Origin: Cryptococcus deneoformans JEC21
Taxonomy: Eukaryota > Basidiomycota > Tremellomycetes > Tremellales > Cryptococcaceae
Length of the DNA: 64,000 bases
NCBI RefSeq assembly: GCF_000091045.1
Contig: NC_006670.1
Span: 1,803,201 to 1,867,200 of the forward strand
Direction of reading: 5' to 3'
Shown here in pieces: positions 35,024-45,946 of the stretch (position 1 is its first letter; every line of letters begins with the position of its first letter). Both the position numbers and the translations under genes were made by a program. The notes beneath the pieces were generated by a model. The model saw nothing but the letters and a program-made list of their open reading frames with translations. It searched no databases and had not been told where the DNA came from.

Positions 35024-38000
35024 ATGGGGAGCCATAACCCTATCACATCCCCCAAGCTGGACTACCCTCAGAGGACCACCGAGGCTAGTAAGTAGTCGTC
35101 GATCCTCGACTATGTTACAAAGCGTTCGCATCCGCAGCAGGCCAGTTGCAGCCAATTGGATGCGAAAAGTGAACCAGAGCTCTTCCTTGATTGATATCTC
35201 CAAGGAGATTCGTTGTTCATATGATAGTACATTAGCTTTCGTATCAATCTCAATTCCTGCGCGGGACTTCGCAACTTCGGAGAATGCGAAGGGTCTGATC
35301 GGTGGAAGCTGTTTGCAAAGACCATCGAGCGTGAGACAATAGTCGAGGCTGATGTATCACAGAGTACAAGCACCTGGGGTCCATTCGCGGTCGTCTTGAT
35401 CAATTTGTCGTATGTTGTTTATATTGTCTGAGTGGTTACGGGCAATGATCTGACCTGCCGCCTGCCATGTCAGGGGGGGCACTACGCAAGCTATAACCTC
35501 TCCTCTCTTTTGTATGCTCACCGCTTAGACGACTCACAACATGTCAAGCTCGAAGTATGGTCAGCCCCCGGTCTCACCAAGCCCACTTTTGAAGAAGCCA
35601 AACGCCAAACTTTCAAATCCACTAAGAAGGGCGAATCCTTCGGGCCAAGCTGGACGAATCATTGGTTCAAAGTTACTCTTCACATCCCCAAGGAGTGGTC
35701 AGATTACGAGAAGGTCCAATTTGAATTTGACTGTTCTGGTGAAGCCATGATATTCACCACAGACGGTGATCCCATTCATGGCCTGACGGGCGGGTTTGGG
35801 GACGACCGACGTGTTGAATTTATCATCCCTCAATCTGCTCGGAATGCTGGAGTCGCCCATTATTATATCGAGGCGAGCTGTAACGGCATGTTCGGTATCA
35901 ATAACATGGAACCCCCTGACCCTAATAGGTACTATCAGTTGAATTCCGCTGATTTGGTAGTCCCCAACGAAGAAGCATGGAAGTTGATGTGGGATTTCAA
36001 CGCAATCCACCAAGTGTACAATACCCTCCCAGGTGATTCGGCACTCGCCAAAAAGGCGCAATGGGTGGCCAATGAGATAATGAATGTGTTCGAGACGGGA
36101 AGCCTGGAGAGTGTGGCCAGGGGGCGAGAAGTGGCACAAATTGTCCTCGGTAAAGATTGGGAGAAGAATATTCAAGAGGAGAGTGAGAACGCTGGGATGG
36201 AGAAGGGCGTACTCTGGGGCATTGGACATTGGTACATTGCTCGAGATAAACAAAACAGTCCGTGGCTGACTGGTACTTAGCCATATCGACACTGCCTGGC
36301 TCTGGCCCTTCCATGTGACCCAGCAGAAATCTGCTCGATCTTGGTCAACTCAGTGCGACCTTATAGACCGTTATCCCGAACATCGTTTCTCCGCTACCCA
36401 AGCTCAACAATTCAAATGGGTCGAACAACTTTATCCCTTGCTTTTCGCTAGGATCAAGGAAAAGGTATCTGAGGGCAATTTTCAACCTCTTGGAGCGACG
36501 TGGGTTGAGATGGATACGAACCTACCCTCAGGTGAAGCTTTAATAAGGCAGTTCCTGTATGGGCAGAGATATTATGAGAGCAGGTTCGGCTTTAGGTCTG
36601 ATACGTTCGTTTTACCTGACACTTGTGAGTCTTGAACCTTACAGCCGGCCTTCCGATCAACGTACATCTAATATTACATGCAGTTGGTTACTCCAGTCAA
36701 CTTCCTCAAATCTCTCGACAAGCAGGAGCCAAAAATTTCTTCACGCAGAAGCTGTCATGGAATTCTATCAACAAGTTCCCGCACAGTACATTCAACTGGG
36801 TAGGATTGGATGGATCTCAGGTTTTGACGCACATGACTCCTGTGGACAACTACAACTCTCAGTAAGATCGATATCCTTCAGATTTGCTTGCTGCATAAGC
36901 TAACATTCAAAGGTGTAATATCGACGACATCCGACGAGGAGTTACTGGTCATAAAAATCTCGATGTCACCTGTGAGCTGACCCTTGGTCGAGGAAAATGT
37001 ATACACACTAACCTCTCATAATAGCTGAAGCTCTCCTCTTGTTTGGCAACGGTGACGGTGGCGGCGGCCCTACTCCTCCCATGCTGGAGAAACTCCGTCG
37101 AGCTCGAGCTATCGGTCAGCACCCTGATGCAGGAGGTCAACTGCCGCTTGTCAAGATGGGCGGAAGCTTCTCCGAGTTTTTTGATAGCGTTAGGAAGGAA
37201 ACAGAGAATGGGATCAGACTGCCTTACTGGAGGGGCGAGCTGTACTTCGAACTACATAGAGGAACGTATACTACGCATGCCTCAATTAAAAAGGGTAACA
37301 GGAAGAGTGAAATTCTTATGAGGCAGGCAGAGTATGCTGCGACCATAGCCAGCCTTGTTGATACTGATTACGAGTATCCCAAAGAGGTAGGATTCAATCA
37401 CATATCAGTGATCACCGGCTAATAACGTTAAAATTTAGCGCTTCGATGTTGCTTGGGAAGATCTGTTACTTTGTCAGTTCCACGATGTTTTGCCTGGAAG
37501 TGGTATCGCTATGGTATGTTGTTGTTTTTTTCTATGAACGCATCGGAACGCTGACTCCCTGAAGATCTACGAAGATGCTGAAAAGAAATACGCCGCGCTC
37601 CATTCTTCAATCACCAGTATTTTGAATGAGGCAAACTCCATCCTCTTTAAGCAATCAACTCCATTAGTCCCTTCTTCTCCTACAGAAGTCCAAGGCCAGG
37701 TATTCGCCATAAACACAATTCCCAATTATTCTCGTCGGGAAATAGTTGAAGTGCATCTAGGAAAAGGGGCAACCAGCCTTCGACAAGTGTCTGCGCAGGT
37801 CACAGATGACGGAAAGAAAGGATGGTTGTTAATGAGCACGGAAGACGATGGAGGAATGGTTGCGCTACCTAAGGGGGTTTACGCCTCGCCACGGGTGGCG
37901 AGTAAGTCACCTTTTTTGTTCACGAACATCAAGGAGCTCATGTACGGCGTAGTCGTCCTGGAGAAAGATGATGTAGCCGTGATGTCGAACGACAATATCT

Positions 38001-39795
38001 CTTTGCAAATCAAAGGCGGGAGAATTACCAGTGTCTATGACAAAGCTTTGGAGTAAATCGACTTGATTTTCTTAATTGGGGGGTTGATGCTTATCAAAAA
38101 ATGACAGGAGAGAGCTTGTCGCTCCCGGACAGACAGGCGGCTTGGTCATCATGGAAGACCATCCCAACTTTTGGGAGTAAGTATGACGATCGTCAGAACT
38201 AAGAAAAACGCTTACCAATATCTGGTTGCTATGTAGCGCATGGTATGTTTCAGTGTGGACGTGCTTTTCTAACTTGGCTTGATGCTGATTTCCATGCAGG
38301 GATGTTGATGAATTTCATTTGGAGAAACAAAAGCATCTCAAATTTGGCCCATTGCGTGTCAAAGAGAACGGTCCACTAAGGGGCATCATTAGCACCACCT
38401 GCCGAGTAGGGAAAAGTCTTATCCAAATCGACGTGAGTATCGTACGATTGCAGAGATTTAGCAAAGCTTATCCTTCCAAAGATCATTATGGATGCCATTG
38501 CGGCTTCTGTAAAGCCCGGCGCCCGTAGCATAATACGATTCGACACTGTTGTGTAAGTCTCACTCAGCCTTATTTTGTCCAGTGAATGTTGCCTAATCGT
38601 TTAATAGTGACTGGAAAGAGAAACATCAATTCCTGAAGTGTAAGCATAAGCTGTCGTCGCTCAGATGTTGTTACCTGGATCTGCGCTAATGTGACCAATA
38701 AGTCGAGCTTCCCCTTGATATCTACTCTGACTTTGCCACCTATGATACGCAATTCGGAACTGTTGCTCGGCCCACTCACAGGAACACCAGCTGGGATGCT
38801 GCCAAGTGAGTCGGCATTGAATTGCTAAAGAACCCCCACTGATCTTTCGTTCAGGTTCGAGGTCTGCGCGCACAAGTTTGCTGACTTATCCGAGGTAAGC
38901 CTTTCAATCTCGCTTTGACATACAAGTCATACCTGACGACATCGTAGTATGGATATGGCGTCGCAATCCTCAACGACTGCAAATATGGCTAGTAAGTACT
39001 TTCAACCTTACTTTCGGTGTAAAAATACTGTGACTAACCTTTCCATAGCGCCACGCAGGGTAATGTCATGCGTCTTTCGCTTTTACGAGCCCCTACCCAG
39101 CCAGACGCAGATTGCGATATTGGAACGCATTCGTTTTCATTTGCCATTTATCCTCATAGTGGTACTTTCATTGAAAGTGATGTGGCCCAAGTCGCCTATG
39201 CCTTCAATTCACCATTGTCCGGTGAGCCATCATTTCTGTCAAGCAACCGAAACATTCTCGCTGACAACATTTCCAACAACTGTAGTGTGTTGTGCTCCGA
39301 AAAACTTTTTGACAAACGTTTCACCATTAGCTAGATCATCTCCCTTTACACTTGAAGGAGCAGACAATGTCATGCTGGAGACCATTAAACGAGGCGAGGA
39401 CGATCAATTGTCTGGAGATAAGACCAAGACCATCATTTTGAGGGTATACGAGCATCTCGGTGGCCATGCTAAAGTCAAGCTCAACGTGTGAGTCTCAAGT
39501 GGCATTTCACTTTCGAGTTGTGTTAACGCTACTTTCAATTCGGGGTAGAAGGCATCTGGCTGTGGTGAAGGCTGAGCTTGTCAACATCCTGGAAGATCAT
39601 CTTGAAACTCTTCGTCTCTACCCGCTGGACGACAAAGAAAAAGCACTGTCAGACCTCGGGAATGAAGAGAATCCTCATTCCGGCGACAACGTTTACGTCC
39701 AGCTGAACTTGAGAGGATACGAGGTGCAGACTGTAAGACTGACGGTAAAGGGTAAGAAAAGTAAGGCAGAGTCGGAAGGATGGATAAAGTTGTAA
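35024..39795 (+). CDS. AMS1: GH38 alpha-mannosidase, vacuolar AMS1 type
   Basis: This enzyme trims free oligomannosides and glycoproteins, in yeast inside the vacuole after Cvt delivery. Exon 1 (35024-35087) encodes [20 protein letters not shown]. It joins exon 2 at 35363 ([18 protein letters not shown]) across a 275-nt intron. Then come [15 protein letters not shown] and [18 protein letters not shown]. The GH38 core shows the zinc-site HIDTAWLWP (about 36280-36310, at an exon start), [20 protein letters not shown], nucleophile region [28 protein letters not shown], and [13 protein letters not shown]. The C-terminal beta domains run to [16 protein letters not shown] and end SEGWIKL. There is no signal peptide, as expected for Ams1. 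About 15 introns are present; I did not resolve every edge between 38050 and 39550. Confidence 0.92.
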
Positions 39796-41108
39796 AAAGG
39801 TTTTGCAGTTGCCCAAGTGTAGGTTTTGTAAAGGACGAAGAATATCGAACGAATTAGGCAATTGTCTAATTTGAAGGAAGTGAAATGAATAATGTGTGAA
39901 ATTGAGCCGCCTCACCACTCTGATTTTTATCATGGTCGTTTATCCAGTGGTAGAACTGGGATAAAGATAGCGAGGGGGAAGCAGACATGGACCGAAGGCA
40001 GTTTCTCATACAAAATCCTTATATTTGCATCAAATAATAATAAACGATCCCAAAAAACTGAATACCATGTATGAAGAAAGTGTTATTATTGATTATCAAC
40101 TGCTTTATGGGATGTACCCCGGGTAATCCCTTATTAATGACCCACTCTAATAGGTAGCGTGCAGATGATGAGAGTCATACTGCAATACATAGCGCTCTAT
40201 CTACTAGTTACAAACTTACTAGCTATGCTCCCTGTGCAACAGGACGACTCAGGACTAATAACGAAGCATCAAATCGACGAATGATGGGTGGGTGACCATA
40301 TAGATTGTTTACGGTTTGAATGATATATCTCTTCTGGGACCATCTCTTTCTATTCGGTGTGGTCTATGCTCACATGAATGGGAGTAGTTGACCTAGTTTG
40401 TATAAATTTGGTTGGGCACCCCACCTGCTGTACACTTTTTTCCACCAAAAGCACTTTGCATTATATTGCATTTTCTTCACGTTTGACTTTTCATATATCT
40501 TTTGTTGCATTTTCGCGTTTTTAGATATTGAACAACAACCGCCGCGCCGTAGCTCCCAATTGGTTGACATGGAATATGTAAGATGCAGGATGCAGAGATG
40601 AGAGAGTGCCAAAGCAAAGACAGAACAAAAAACCATTTGAATAAAAACACCCGGCGATAAATGAACGTTGCACTCCTCAAGTACCAGAAAGAAGAACACG
40701 AGGAAACAACCACTTCTATGTACTCCCATATCCAACCTGGTCCCTATTATACCTACTTTTTCTTCTTCATCAACCTCCACATTGACGGCCGATGCATAGG
40801 TTCGATTAGAATGTTGGATGAAAGAAAAAGCCTGAAATCTGGAATCTGGAATGAGGGTTATTACTGGAGATGGGCCCCTGAAATTAAACATTTTCCCTGC
40901 GCGTTTTTACGCCTCTTCCACTTGACGTCCAATGAGATCTTTCACATTTCGCTATCCCTCCACTTTGCTTCCCCACACCGCATGTCAGCTTCCCAACTTG
41001 CCCTAGAATCCCCAACGCCTCATTCTGAAACGCCAAAATTACTGCATCCCCACCTCACCCAAAAGACCGGATGCCCCGAATTTCATATATGAATGCACCC
41101 CACTACGC
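39796..41108. other. Long intergenic region between convergent genes
   Basis: This 1.3-kb stretch holds the 3' flanks of the mannosidase (+) and the UDP-glucose epimerase (-). It is AT-rich in the middle (40430-40530). A hairpin at 39939-39965 is listed separately. No reading frame of coding character is seen. Confidence 0.45.
39939..39965. terminator. Hairpin in the AMS1 3' flank
   Basis: TTTATCCAGT and ACTGGGATAAA form an inverted repeat of ten pairs with a single bulged G around a loop of six bases (GGTAGA). It lies about 145 bp after the mannosidase stop, so it may fold in the 3' UTR. Its function is unknown. The inner GTGGTAGA resembles a tRNA D-arm but no tRNA follows. Confidence 0.3.
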
Positions 41109-42420
41109 CTAAGAGGAGTAGCCGTTGGGATGTCTTGTTTGGAAGTTCCAGAGATCTCTGCACATCGATTCAAGATCTTCTTTTGCGACAAAACCGAGTT
41201 CTTTTCGGGCGAGAGAAGGGTCGGCGGTAAGATCTGGGACGTCTCCTTTCCTATATACAGTGTCGGCACAAATGAAAACCTGATAAAGTAGACGTACCTC
41301 CTTCCCACAATCTCGTATTGATAATCAAACCCTGTTGCCTTCCTCATCGCTTCAATCATGTTCAAGACGCTCATACCCTGTCCTCTGCCGAGATTGAATG
41401 CACGAAAGTAACCATCCTTGGGATCAATTTCAGAAAAGATATTGTGTTGGGATGAAGGAACGGTAAGAGCGTCAAGCGCAAGAACGTGGCCATGGGCGAG
41501 ATCCATGATGTGGAGATAGTCTCTGACGCATGTACCATCGGGTGTGGGGAAATCCGTGCCAAAGACCTTGAGTTGAGATTTTTCTCGGCCAACTGCCATC
41601 TGCGCAAGGAGTGGGAGAAGGTTTCCTGGTTTACCTCGAGGTTCTTCACCAAGTTTTCCAGAAGGGTGTGCTCCTGCAGGGCTAGTATTGTTTAGCATGG
41701 ATCATTTGCGTGTGGAAAGACGATAGCTCACTTGAAATATCGGACACTGACTGCCCTCAAACTAGGCTTGCCCTCTTCGGCACCGACTTTGGTCAAGTCG
41801 TGGATGATTTCCTCAACCATTGCTTTTGTGCGACCGTAGCATGATTCGGGAATCAGTGGGGAAGTTTCCGGGATAGGGATAGTGGCAGGAGTGCCGTAGA
41901 CTGTAGCGGACGAAGAGAAGACGAGATTGTTGCAAGAGTATTTGGCCATTGTCTGCAAACGCGTTAGAATCCCACTTTCTTTTTTCATTTCCCGTCATTT
42001 GAACTCACCTCGAACAACGAAATTGACCCGGCAACATTCACCCTATAGTAACTCAGAGGAAAGTCTGCAGATTCGCCCACCGCCTTGAGGGCAGCCAAGT
42101 GGATGACAGCCCAGATGCCACCATCCGCTGCGTACTGCTCAAACACTTGTTCGATCGCGGGAGCATCTCTCAGATCGAGATCGTGTAATATCGGTTGAGG
42201 GGCATCAGCACCCAGCTCGTCACGCGCAATCTCCGCGCATCGATTGAGAGCTTCTGGATACGAGTTGTGGCAGTTGTCAATAACAATGGGCTGGTATTTG
42301 CCTGTCAGGAGGAGAGAGACGACGACGTGGGAGCCAATATAACCCAGGCCACCGGTGACGAGGACGCGCTGCATGTCAGCATGGGTCATGTCCGTTGTGG
42401 CTTACCTTGAGCTGAGTCAT
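41109..42420 (-). CDS. UDP-glucose 4-epimerase (epimerase-only form)
   Basis: This enzyme interconverts UDP-Glc and UDP-Gal for galactose use and for galactose-containing capsule and cell-surface glycans. The NAD-binding motif is [16 protein letters not shown], followed by [34 protein letters not shown] and [10 protein letters not shown] with the catalytic Ser. YGRTK supplies the catalytic Tyr and Lys. [40 protein letters not shown] and [17 protein letters not shown] follow, and the end is [12 protein letters not shown]. There is no C-terminal mutarotase domain, unlike yeast Gal10. The start at 42420 assumes a 37-nt intron, giving MTQLK-RVLVTGG. The unspliced alternatives start at 42389 (MTHADMQRV) or 42374. 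C. neoformans has UGE1 and UGE2; I cannot tell which this is. Confidence 0.92.
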
Positions 42421-42834
42421 AATGTTGTGCTGATGCAAGATGTAATGTTGATGAAATGGGATGCGATTGAAAGTGTTGCTGATTTTGGGGTGCAAAGTGA
42501 CCGTGGGGACTCGAAACTGTTTGTATCCTTGTTGTGGGCCCGAAATCTGGGAGCGACTGGGGGAGAGTGGTCGGACGGAGGTTATGGACGATGCAGATGT
42601 GGATTGTGGATAGAAATAGATGTTTGTGTATTCAGGAGAGCAGGCAGAAAACAACGCCATGCATTCCGGCCCTTATTTTGTTTTGGGCCCAAAAGGGATC
42701 GGGTGACGTCACCGGTCCTTTTTAAGTGGCTGAGTTGGAGGTGCAGTTACGTAATGCGGGATGGGGTCGAAAAGGATATGGTTGTTTTGATGTTCACTGA
42801 ATGGATGTCGAGCGACCAGAAACAGCCAGCCCAC
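42421..42834. promoter_or_regulatory. Divergent promoter with two perfect palindromes
   Basis: The spacer between the epimerase (-) and the surface protein (+) contains the 14-bp palindrome TTTTGGGCCCAAAA (42681-42694). Seven bases on lies the 12-bp palindrome GGTGACGTCACC (42702-42713), with a CRE core. A further GGGCCC lies near 42536. These look like paired binding sites for dimeric regulators. Confidence 0.5.
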
Positions 42835-45279
42835 ATGCTGCGCACAGTCCTCTCCCTCCTCCTCCTCCTCCACGTGGTGGGGGCCGGATTCCTCAGCGTG
42901 AACATGACTCAGTAAGTCCCCGCGCCAGATCGCCGAGCTGACCCCCCAGGGCGACCGAGTGTGGCACCTCTCTCGTCCAGTGGTCCGGAGACGACGGGCC
43001 ATATCACCTCCTGCTCACACCCGTACGTACCCCACCCGCAGCCACAGCTGACCTCTCCAGACCAAGATCGTGCAACATGGCTACAATGTACGTTCCTCAC
43101 CTCATAAGAGTCCGCGCTTACGCCCGCACAGGTCTGGGTAGACTCTATACCCGCAGGAACAAACGAGTATTCGCTCTACATACGACAACCAGCAGGCTTA
43201 CAGTTCATACTTACCGTATGGGGGGCGTCCGGTATCACCTATGCTGCGACTACAGATGTTATGAGTAAGACATTTTCCGCCGTTCATGCTAGCCATGGCT
43301 AACGTATCTCAAGCTGTCGGCGCACCAGCCACTGGCGCCCAATCCTGCTTCATGACCGACGCTCAGATTCTTTCTCTCTACTCCTTCTCTTTCAATCTGA
43401 CAACTGTCGACGGCAGTGACTACCCGCCCCAATGTTCGAATATCTCCGTGTCATGGCCCACTTCTCTGGAATCAAACGTCACGTCGGATGTCGCCAAGCG
43501 AACTTCTGTACACGAGGTGGAGGAAGATATTGAAAATATTGAAATTGACATCCACTTGGACGAATTTGCCGCTTCGTCAAGTGAACATTCCGGCAACACC
43601 ACAGCGCCTCCAACACTCTTTGGCGTCATCCCATTGGGCAACTCGTTTTCGATTCCCATCACATTCCCCAGAAATTCTTCCTTTGCATCACATCTCCCCG
43701 AATCGTCTCTTTCCGACAGCCCTACCACCTATACTTCTCATGGCACGACGCACCTTAACTGGACAGTTGATATGGCGAAGGGCACAAGATTTATTCTTGT
43801 GGCAGGTATAGGCAGTGCCGAACAGTGGGCCAGTGGAGGGTCAAGTAGGATGTTTACTGTGGGGCAGGGTACGACAGGCTGTGTGGGGAGTGAGTCTGAT
43901 GGCAATGGGGCACCCAGTGTTACTGGGTCGCGATCCACGGCGTAGGTGGTTTCTTTTTTTTTAGTCCAGAGCCACGCTGATGTTTGCATAGAACGGCAAC
44001 AACGACTCTCCCTGTTGCAGCTGATGCGGAATCGAACCCCGTTGTCCGGACAGTTGTAGCGGTCATCTGCTCCGTCCTCGGCACATTGGTACTTGTCGGC
44101 CTCCTGTTCATTTGCCGTCGAGCCCGAAATCGACGACGCGCGCAAGAAACCGCAGTTGCTGCTGGCACTTCTGCTGCTGCAGGCGCAGGCGGAGGTGGTT
44201 GGGGCATGTTTACGAAACGAGGAGGATCTCCCAAAGCTGTCACTCGCCATTCTCCTTCGGAAACTCAACTTGATCTCATCGCATCCCGCGACTCGCACCG
44301 CGATCAATCTCAAGATAATCTCTCACGACGAGATCAACAGCATGAGCGAGAGATTGCGCCGCTCGTCATGAACAACACGCATAACCATTCCGTGCCACCT
44401 ATGGCGGATTCGCCGGTGGACAATATGGATCCGTTCAGAGATAGGGATTCGGTCAAGCTAGGGTACATTTACCCGTATTCATCTGGAAGCCAAACGAGGT
44501 CTACGGGGAGATCGGATACAGGTTTTACGTCTTTAGGTGCTGGTACCTCTTTTAATGGTTTCCAATCGTCAGTCACCACAACAACCGACAGGCGTGGAGG
44601 TGTGAGGGGAGATTCTACGGCTTCAATGGAGTTGGGCAGGGAACCATCACTCGATGCGCTTCTAACACACTCGAATGGAGAATACCATGACATGCCTTTT
44701 TTCCCTGCTGGTGCTAGCGTGTCCGCACACGATTATACTCCGAACCCAACCTACACAACAACGACATCCAACATGTCTTATTACGCGCCTCGATCAAGAG
44801 CGGCTGGCCCTCTTGTATTGCATGACCCAACATCGAGGAGTGTGGATTTGTCTACGGAAGGTGGCGGCAGTGATGTTGAAGAAGGGGCAAGGGAGTTTGG
44901 ACAAGGCGAGAGAGGGAGGGCATCGGAAGGCGTTGCAGATCTGAAGCGCGAGACGCTTGCCATATCTTCACCATCACCATCTTCGCCTAACACCAGCCTT
45001 ACGTCTCCGTCCTCAACCATGATGACGAGGTCGTTGCCACCTGGCGCAGCATCAGGACCGGGGAGGAGAAGACGAACACAGCCGAGAGAGCAGGAAATGG
45101 AGTATATGGTACATCGAGATGCGGGCCGAGTGCCGGTGGCGCCTAGGACTAGTGCTGGGGTTTTGGAATTACCACCGCGATATGAAGAGGTAAACTGGTC
45201 AGAAGAGGAAAGAAGGGAAAGGGAGGAAAGAGAGAGGGAGGGGGAGCAGGAGGAGGGGAGCGGTAGAGAAGAGAGATGA
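42835..45279 (+). CDS. Single-pass surface protein with extracellular beta-domain and PPxY tail
   Basis: A signal peptide (MLRTVLSLLLLLHVVGAGFL) leads to an ectodomain of roughly 300 residues. It begins SVNMTQATECGTSLVQWSGD, has several N-glycosylation sequons (NMT, NLT, NIS, NVT, NTT, NSS, NWT) and contains VWVDSIPAGTNEYSLY and GLQFILTVWGASG. This resembles the Kre9/Knh-like domain of fungal surface proteins. One membrane helix follows (VVAVICSVLGTLVLVGLLFI) with a basic stop-transfer (CRRARNRRR). The cytosolic tail of ~400 residues is Ser/Thr-rich. It carries a PY motif (LPPRYEEVNW) near its end and finishes with a Glu/Arg helix. The layout is that of a wall sensor or adhesion-type protein, but no named family is certain. 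In-frame upstream ATGs exist (for example 42778) but the signal peptide fits this start best. Confidence 0.75.
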
Positions 45280-45946
45280 GGAGGACTTGAAGGATATTCT
45301 CTTTTCTGTTTGTGTTTCTGAACAAAAGTAAAAGTTGTTTGCCTGCTTGCTTTCATACTCGATTTGGTAGACGTTCCGTAGTTCGTTAACTTTTTGGTTT
45401 ATTATGGTTGTTGTACTCTCATACGCATTTATAGATACATGTATCATGCCACATCCTTCCTTTTGAACGAGTGCTTCCAGTCTCTGAATTGAAATAAAGT
45501 GCATCGCCCAGCGACTACTAACCATAAATATGTAATACAAATAATAGTACGAAGGAAAATCTATGAAACGAGCGATGTTGGAACAAAGTTGCAGAAAACA
45601 AAAGTTGGAGTAAAAAATACAATATAAATACAATATAAATAAAGCCATCAAAACACGAAACAGCCCCCACGTCCATCCAGCAAAATCGGAATCGCGTTTA
45701 CCTATGCTCGGGTGTACCACCCTCTTGGTTCTTTCTTTTTTCTTTATGCATTCGTAGACACCTTACAACGCCCTGTACCCTCCGCTCGGACCTCTCTCCT
45801 CCCTAAGCCTCCTCGCACGACGGTCCTCCTACTCTTCCTCTCTCCTTCTTCCCTCCCTCTCTCTCCTCTCGGCGCCCCAAAACTACTTCCCTTTCTTCCT
45901 CTCGCCCTCCACCTTCTCTTCCTCCTACCCCCGTTCCTCTGTATCC
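45280..45946. other. Intergenic between convergent genes
   Basis: This includes AT-rich 3' flank with a near repeat AATACAATATAAATA at 45617-45642. A strong pyrimidine run (TCTC/CCT) lies at 45780-45930. No gene is seen. Confidence 0.45.

Noticed and set aside
39930..39970. tRNA-like D-arm (AGTGGTAGAACTGGG)
   Set aside because: No acceptor stem, anticodon arm or TTCRANY box is found at the right spacing. The signal is explained by a hairpin.
42355..42915. 186-codon plus-strand frame starting inside the epimerase exon
   Set aside because: Only its last part (from 42835) encodes a good signal peptide. The upstream part overlaps the epimerase gene and the palindromic promoter.
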